Assembly (NCBI GenBank): GCA_964035795.1
Contig: OZ038326.1
Coordinates: forward strand, 1,249,061-1,313,060
DNA from: Pterobdella sp. o SKG-2022
Taxonomy: Eukaryota; Annelida; Clitellata; Hirudinida; Piscicolidae
DNA length: 64,000 nucleotides
Direction of reading: 5' to 3'
The position numbers and the translations under genes are program-made. This document shows, piece after piece, positions 59,001 to 64,000 of the stretch (the stretch's first letter is position 1; each line of letters starts with the position of its first letter). The notes beneath the pieces are model-generated. The model worked only from the letters and a program-made list of their open reading frames with translations. It was not told where the DNA came from and ran no database searches.

Positions 59001-61010
59001 TAAAGATTTTTCAAGAATTTTTATTTTATATAGCATAAATTGTTTTTATTGGTTTTAAAAATTCTTTAAATTGGTTTTTATAATGTTTGTGATAGTCAAG
59101 TTGCTTTGTTGACATTTTAAATAGTTTCAGAAATTAATTTCTGTTTTTCTCTGAGTAATTTACATAAATTTTTGAAAACACCGATGCATGTTCATATTCT
59201 TGGAACATACATCACATCCACAACAACGCACCAACGCCTCAAAATCCAGCCCAGTCTGTAGAAAAAAGGTTAATTAATTTCTAAGCTTTAAATTTTTCTC
59301 AAAATTTCGAAGGCGAAAAGTTTGAAAAGCTAGTTTTAGAGGCATTTATGAAAAATGTTAGTTCAACTAGAAAGATTTGGTTTCATTGGAAAAAAAATTA
59401 TTTCTTGTGTTTATTTTTATTTTTCTTTAATTATATTTTTATAATTTTTTTATTATTCTTTCATTTCGCACTGCTAAGTCCAACCTCAATACTTAACATA
59501 AGAAGAAATGCTTTTAACTATTTAAACATGTTTTTTTACGGGAAGCTAAGTAAAAACTCAAACTTTTGTTGGTTGTGTAGCAAGAAAAAAATTTTTTTTA
59601 AGTAGTTTGAAATTAATTTCAAATTTGAGTACGAACCTTGAATATTCTTTTAATAGTTAAAACAGAAATTCGAGTTTTATTAAGCCATTAAAATCTTCAT
59701 TAAAAACTTTGTCATTTTTCCTAGAAAAATAATAAAACAAAATGAAACAGAATTTGTCACAAAAGTTCAAATTTTATTTTGAAGTATAATAGCAGATAAG
59801 AATGTTTGTGTGACGTTTATAATTGTAACTTTTTTATATATGTATGTCAACACACATGTCTTCAATACAGGTAGCTAATCTTCACAGTCATACATAAAAA
59901 ATGCCTAAAAACAAGATACAAACTAGGAAATATATGAATATAAAAAAATGATAATTGATTCTTTGATACATTCATAAAGACATACCAATTCGCAACAAGA
60001 TTACTTGGTAATACCCACAAACGTACATACATAAATATTAAAAAACATTCAAACATACATTCATGAACACAGATGCATACAAACAAAAAAATATATAGAC
60101 ATATAAACAACAATATTATAAATACACCTAAAAACAAACGGACATTCATTGTTCACATGAACAAACACACAACCAAACACACACCAGCAACCATCTACAC
60201 AAACAAATATGCAAACGAAAAAACATGAAAAAAAACACACACAAACACTTGAAAACATGGAAATCCTAGTGAAATGAGAAGGGATTGATAAGTATGTTTT
60301 AAATGGCTCGTGAAGAGGAATAGATCAGGCGATTGTGACAAGAGCTTATCTGAACCTTGTGCCAATTAATTTCCACAAGGTGTTACTCTCAGCATTCAGT
60401 TGAGAACGTTCCTTACGAGTTTCAATTATTTCAATATCAAAATGTTTTGTGAGGCAAAATTAATTGATGATTAGGTGGGTTGGATGAGACTTATTTGAGT
60501 TATTTTAAAAGTTTCAGTTGATTTTTTTATTTATGTTCAATTTAAATTCTTTTTTTTCAGGTATTTCAATTAATAAATGAAATTTTTACAAAAACTTAAA
60601 CTCCTCTCGTAACATAACTCATAATCGTTGTCAACGTTGAGCCATAAAGATTTCAATTTAGAAGAAGCCCTTTTATATTTCTCGCCAAATCAGTAGCTTC
60701 CTTTAATTCCATTCCAAATTGCCCAACATTGCAGATTCGATATTTAATTTCAGAATTTTCTTATTTCCTCGAATTCATTTGAATTTCATGATTGTTTTAG
60801 AACCGCCTGACCAACAAGATTAACGTCTAAGAAGTCGTTTTTGAAAAAAGTCGCCTTTTGTTTTTTATTTTATTTACAGTTTTCGTATCTTTTCTATTTT
60901 ATAAATGCTGGAATTGGATGCGCAATGTTTCAAGAAAAAAATTCAAAGATTTTCACATGGAAAAAATAATTTGGAAAATGTTGAAGGATTTCGACGGCAA
61001 AGCAGAATGA
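56014..61010 (+). CDS. Probable type II membrane protein, partial exon chain across an assembly gap
   Basis: Four plus-strand pieces have compatible phases: 56014-56043 (ATG, MGPEKIKIEE, out 0), 56283-56398 (in 0, out 2), 57080-57111 (in 2, out 1) and 60880-61010 (in 1, ends TGA). The second piece carries one strong hydrophobic segment next to basic residues without a cleavable signal. That layout is typical of type II Golgi or plasma-membrane proteins such as glycosyltransferases (family comparison is inference only). The 200-N gap and 3.7 kb of intron lie between the last two pieces, so exons may be missing. Confidence 0.4.
56080..56240. repeat. A-rich low-complexity tract
   Basis: Runs of A separated by T or C, without a fixed unit. 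Confidence 0.8.
56283..56398 (+). CDS. Exon with a single transmembrane segment
   Basis: Acceptor AATCTCCCAG, donor AAAG|GTCTGA. It reads QKLRRTLGDVRIVKL then TVISFIAAVFLFVNLVFV and ERLIE. The hydrophobic stretch of about 18 residues flanked by R/K on the N side is a signal anchor. A short GT repeat follows the donor. Confidence 0.55.
57080..57111 (+). CDS. 32-base exon following the membrane exon
   Basis: Acceptor TGTGTATTTTCAG, donor TTAC|GTTCAT. The split codon AG|C joins the previous exon in frame, and the reading is TKGYWDPLNL. The phase match supports the pair. Confidence 0.5.
58047..58246. other. Assembly gap, exactly 200 N
   Basis: A block of 200 N, most likely a placeholder of fixed size rather than a measured length. 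All translations across it are meaningless. Confidence 0.99.
58247..58622. repeat. TTTA/CTTA tetranucleotide microsatellite
   Basis: About 375 bases of TTTA units with frequent CTTA and TTCA variants, giving higher-order periods of 12 to 16 bases. It abuts the N gap, so the true array is probably longer and caused the gap. All six-frame ORFs in it are spurious. Confidence 0.97.
59211..59255 (-). CDS. Small exon-like island, 45 bases, cysteine-rich
   Basis: Very good acceptor (CCTTTTTTCTACAG) and donor (GAT|GTATGT), phase 0 at both ends. It reads TGLDFEALVRCCGCD. It lies antisense inside the presumed intron of the plus-strand membrane-protein gene, which lowers confidence. Confidence 0.35.
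59990..60250. repeat. AC/ACAT/ACAAAC-rich low-complexity tract
   Basis: Irregular CACA, CATA and AAAC units. It is the source of C/V/F-rich spurious ORFs on the minus strand. Confidence 0.8.
60880..61010 (+). CDS. Exon of an unidentified protein, ends with TGA
   Basis: A long T-rich tract ending TTATTTACAG precedes an open exon: FVSFLFYKCWNWMRNVS, RKKFKDFHMEKII, WKMLKDFDGKAE, stop. Phase 1 in matches the exit phase of the 57.1-kb exon. A longer ORF in another frame from 60905 is also open, but it lacks a splice acceptor in frame. The exon could end earlier at AT|GTTGAAG. Confidence 0.5.
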
Positions 61011-61739
61011 AGATGACTGAATGCAGTCTGAATAAAAGTCTATGGCACAGATCCATATTGAATAATAGTGGATATTTGAAAAAAAAAACATACTTATACG
61101 AGAGGCTTGATAGATTATCTTGAACATTGGTTTTTAATTATTTTGATGTTGAAGAGCCAAATACTGCCATGAAGTTTACAAAACGTGTGTTGATAGCTAA
61201 TGTAACAATTTTAAATGATGTCTTTCCAAAGTGTTTATTCCGATGAAAAATTGGAAAAACTTGATTAAATTGTTTAAAAGTCTTCAAATATTTTGAGACA
61301 TGGAGCATTGAAAAATGGCTTCAAAGCTTCTATTTCAAAAATGCTCTCATAATCATATGAACATAATTTGAAATTTGAACAGCCTAGATTGGTCACATTT
61401 GCATGAAATGCAAATCAAGTCTTCAACTCGAACTTATAAATTCATTCTCTCATATCCAGGTTGTGAAAACAGCTTATTTTTTTTATTTTTTACATACTTA
61501 TAAAACTCCAAACTAGCTGATTTTGCATCAAAAAGATGCGGTTCAATTGGAATACCATTTCTGCTCAGAACCCCACACTACTCAGCATCCCCAAGTGTAT
61601 AGATTCTTCGTTGTGTGAAAACAATGAAGAATAAATATTTAAGATTAAATAAAATAAAGTTGGTTGTTTTAATGGAAAAGATAACAAAAAAAGTCTTAAA
61701 AAACCAAAAAATTGAAAAATCGAAAGATTTGAAAATTAT

Positions 61740-61850
61740 GAAAACAATAAAAAAGCAGATCAAAAACAAATAAAAAAATAATAATGAGAGTAATAATAAG
61801 TTAACAAATAAATAAAAAATAATTATAACAATAATAACGATACAAAGATC
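61740..61850. repeat. A-rich / AATAAT low-complexity tract
   Basis: Runs of AAT and A without a clean unit, just upstream of a GC-richer island at 61855-61925. Confidence 0.7.
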
Positions 61851-61884
61851 AGAAAGTAGAGAGTGACTGCGGCTGACTGATACG

Positions 61885-61935
61885 GTGGATAATCAGGTGG
61901 ACTGCGCCGAGAAAGACTGCCCTCGTAAAAGTTTA
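61885..61935 (+). CDS. Cysteine-rich exon-like island
   Basis: It reads MDNQVDCAEKDCPRKSLC in an island of raised GC, with a possible CTC|GTAAAA donor inside. The D-N-x-x-D-C-x-x-x-D-C spacing recalls short cysteine-rich extracellular repeats of the kind found after EGF repeats in teneurins. The acceptor side is poor, so this is a weak call. Confidence 0.25.
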
Positions 61936-64000
61936 TGCTCTCGCCTTTTTACGTTTTTTTCTGTTTTTTTATTTTTCCTATTTTTCATGTTTATGTTTAG
62001 ATATTTTTGTTTATTTTTTTTGCAAAATATTTTCGATTATATTAACCATTTTTTATCTCATCATTTTTTATACTCATTCATCTATACCCTTCATTCCAAT
62101 TCTTACATTTATTTTTTAATCCAGTCAACGCTTTCTATGCAGTTTTTTTTTCATTAAGTTTAATCATGTTCCCTTCTTTGATCTAGCTTTTTGCGTTTAT
62201 TATCAGTTTATTTAGTGAGTTCCATTTTTGCTGTTTTGAGCTATTGAGCCAAACTTCCATAAAATAATACTTCCTTGTAATCTACCCACAAAACATTCAA
62301 CAGTTTTTTGGATTTATTTGCAAAAAGATATCAAAAATTACTTTGACAGTTTCAGCACAAAAAAAAATTTTTTTTTAATATTAGAGAAAGTATGCAAGAA
62401 TTTTGAATGTATTTATCAAGAATTTGCTTTAGTAGTATAAAAGATTTTTATACAATTTAAAAACCGAGAGCTATTATATTTTTCAATTAGTTTTTATAGA
62501 ACTTTGAAGCTAGCCTGGAGTAAGAGGGACTCTGGAAGTAATATTTTAATCTCAACTTCAACAACTTTTCATGTTCTTATAATCTTCTATGTGGTGTAAT
62601 GGTGCAAAAATAATAATTTCTAGTTTCATTTTCAAGCTATTTGAGCTGAATTAAGTTTTTTTGAAAATTCATTAATATCGAACATGTTTTAATGAATTTT
62701 TGAATTATATTTATGATATTAAATTACCCTGTTAAATTGATTAACATCATTTAATTTGTATCTATTTAATATTTTAATTTTATTATATTTTTGAAAACTA
62801 TGAAAGATAGCAGAAAGAAAAATGATGAAAAATGTAAGCAATAAGTTATGATCTAACTAATGTGAAAAATTGATCTTGAAAAGTTACTTTTTTTTTTATA
62901 GAAAGAAAGATGATTTTAATGAAAACGTTTTTTCCACTGAAACTAACTTATTTCATGGACACAAAAAACTTTTATTCATAAACTTCCGGAAGTATATATA
63001 GCTTTAAAAGGTGTGGAAATCAAAAATCATAAATAGCAGTGATGACCCGGAAGCAGAAGATAGACGGGTCACGTGAGAAAATGAGTGGAAGGTCTATAGA
63101 GTGGAGACATTGGTATAGAAGATGGAGAATTTCGTTAATGTCTCAATTTTGAAGAGATTTGATTTTTTGTTTATATATTATATAAACTGATTGATTTTCG
63201 TTTATATTTTGTATTAAGATTTGACTGGAGCCGTGCGGTGAAAGATACTGATGGTAGAGGAAGATGACTATTGGTGATTTATAAAAAGCATTTTTAGTTC
63301 GAAAATAATTTTAACCAGTGAAAATATCTTTGTGCAAACTAACTTCATAAAAAAATTTTGAAAAAGAAAAAATTTTGAAAAATATTTTTAAATTCAGGAT
63401 TTTTGCGTGTCTAGCGAGGTAATAAGTCAAATAGGAGAACTATTGTCATGTTAATAAGAAGAACATAATAAGAAGCTCAGAAATTCAATGTTGAGACATA
63501 GTTTGGTGTAGAAAAATTAATTTTTTCGTTTAAGTTTGTATGTCAAACCTCGAACCCTTTCGGGTTGTTTTTGCTATTTTTCTGAATTTTTTTTAGTTGA
63601 AGCAAAGGCTTTGCTAGGATGATTTATTATTTTTCAATTCTTTCAATGATTTCATTTCATTTTATATTGAAGTTTTTTTTCAGTTTAAATTTTCCTTTGT
63701 CTCAACTAAAAAATTTTATTTCTAAAAAATTAAAGTTTTCCAGTTGCAGAAAAACGAAAAGAAAATTTCTCAATAAACTGGTTGAAAGAAAGAACAAATT
63801 TTAAGGTAGTTTTTTCAATGTTGGACTCACTTCATTATTCCTTATTTTTATGGGGATCCATTTCAAGTAATTATGCATTCATCTCAATTATTCAATGAAA
63901 GACTTTTGTCATGTTTGAACATGGTTTGTTCTATTTTTTTTAATAATTTGTTCTGGTTCAAATGATTATCTAGGGCATACGATGTAATCAGTATTCAAAA
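61936..64000. other. AT-rich right end
   Basis: Mostly AT-rich. A GC-richer patch at 63030-63080 contains S-D-D-P-E-A-E-D-R-R in one frame before a GTCACG site, and another lies at 63220-63265. Neither can be resolved into a gene. Confidence 0.4.

Larger units (their letters stand above)
57112..60879. other. Gap-containing stretch, probably intron
   Basis: AT-rich DNA, the N gap and microsatellite, and an AC-rich low-complexity tract. A minus-strand island at 59211-59255 and a plus-strand open patch near 60327-60390 (reading QAIVTRAYLNLVPINFHK before an AAG|GTGTTA donor, with a poor acceptor) may be exons. Confidence 0.4.

Overview
The window is AT-rich, intron-rich animal DNA. There are no bacterial-type operons, no Shine-Dalgarno-led genes, no CRISPR array and no recognisable tRNA or rRNA. 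Coding sequence appears as short, less AT-rich islands with AG/GT splice borders inside long AT-rich introns, plus two unusually long first exons. The cadherin fragment is of the protocadherin type, with the EC1 'DRE' motif, a cysteine pair and a DxNDNAPxF linker. Together with the long AT-rich introns and a decayed RTE-like retrotransposon this suggests a lophotrochozoan such as a flatworm. That assignment is an inference and is not proven by the sequence.

Region 1 (about 1-12.7 kb, minus strand) is the 5' part of a cadherin gene. A 2.6-kb first exon encodes a signal peptide and a very long Lys/Asn/Ser-rich extension. Five short exons follow whose phases join exactly. They build EC1, the calcium-binding EC1-EC2 linker and the start of EC2. 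The gene continues off the left edge or into exons I could not fix.

Region 2 (12.7-34.5 kb) is AT-rich with no firmly supported gene. It holds signal-peptide ORFs near 17.7 and 14.5 kb and several exon-sized islands.

Region 3 (34.5-45.0 kb, minus strand) is a complete six-exon gene for a secreted leucine-rich-repeat protein of about 981 residues. All exon phases agree. Its intron 3 carries an antisense, degenerate endonuclease/reverse-transcriptase retrotransposon (about 35.8-40.25 kb). The 3' tail of the element is an uninterrupted run of about 431 AAG triplets, and a 10-bp direct repeat flanks the insertion.

Region 4 (45.7-49.7 kb, minus strand) holds three exon-like coding islands of one or more unidentified genes. 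Region 5 (53.3-54.9 kb, plus strand) holds a compact three-exon candidate gene for a 73-residue protein. Region 6 (56.0-61.0 kb, plus strand) holds exons of a probable type II membrane protein. It is interrupted by a 200-N assembly gap next to a TTTA/CTTA microsatellite. The rest is AT-rich non-coding or unresolved sequence.

The two best-defined genes share an odd design: signal peptide, then a 450-860-residue basic low-complexity extension containing furin-like sites, then a conserved adhesion ectodomain.
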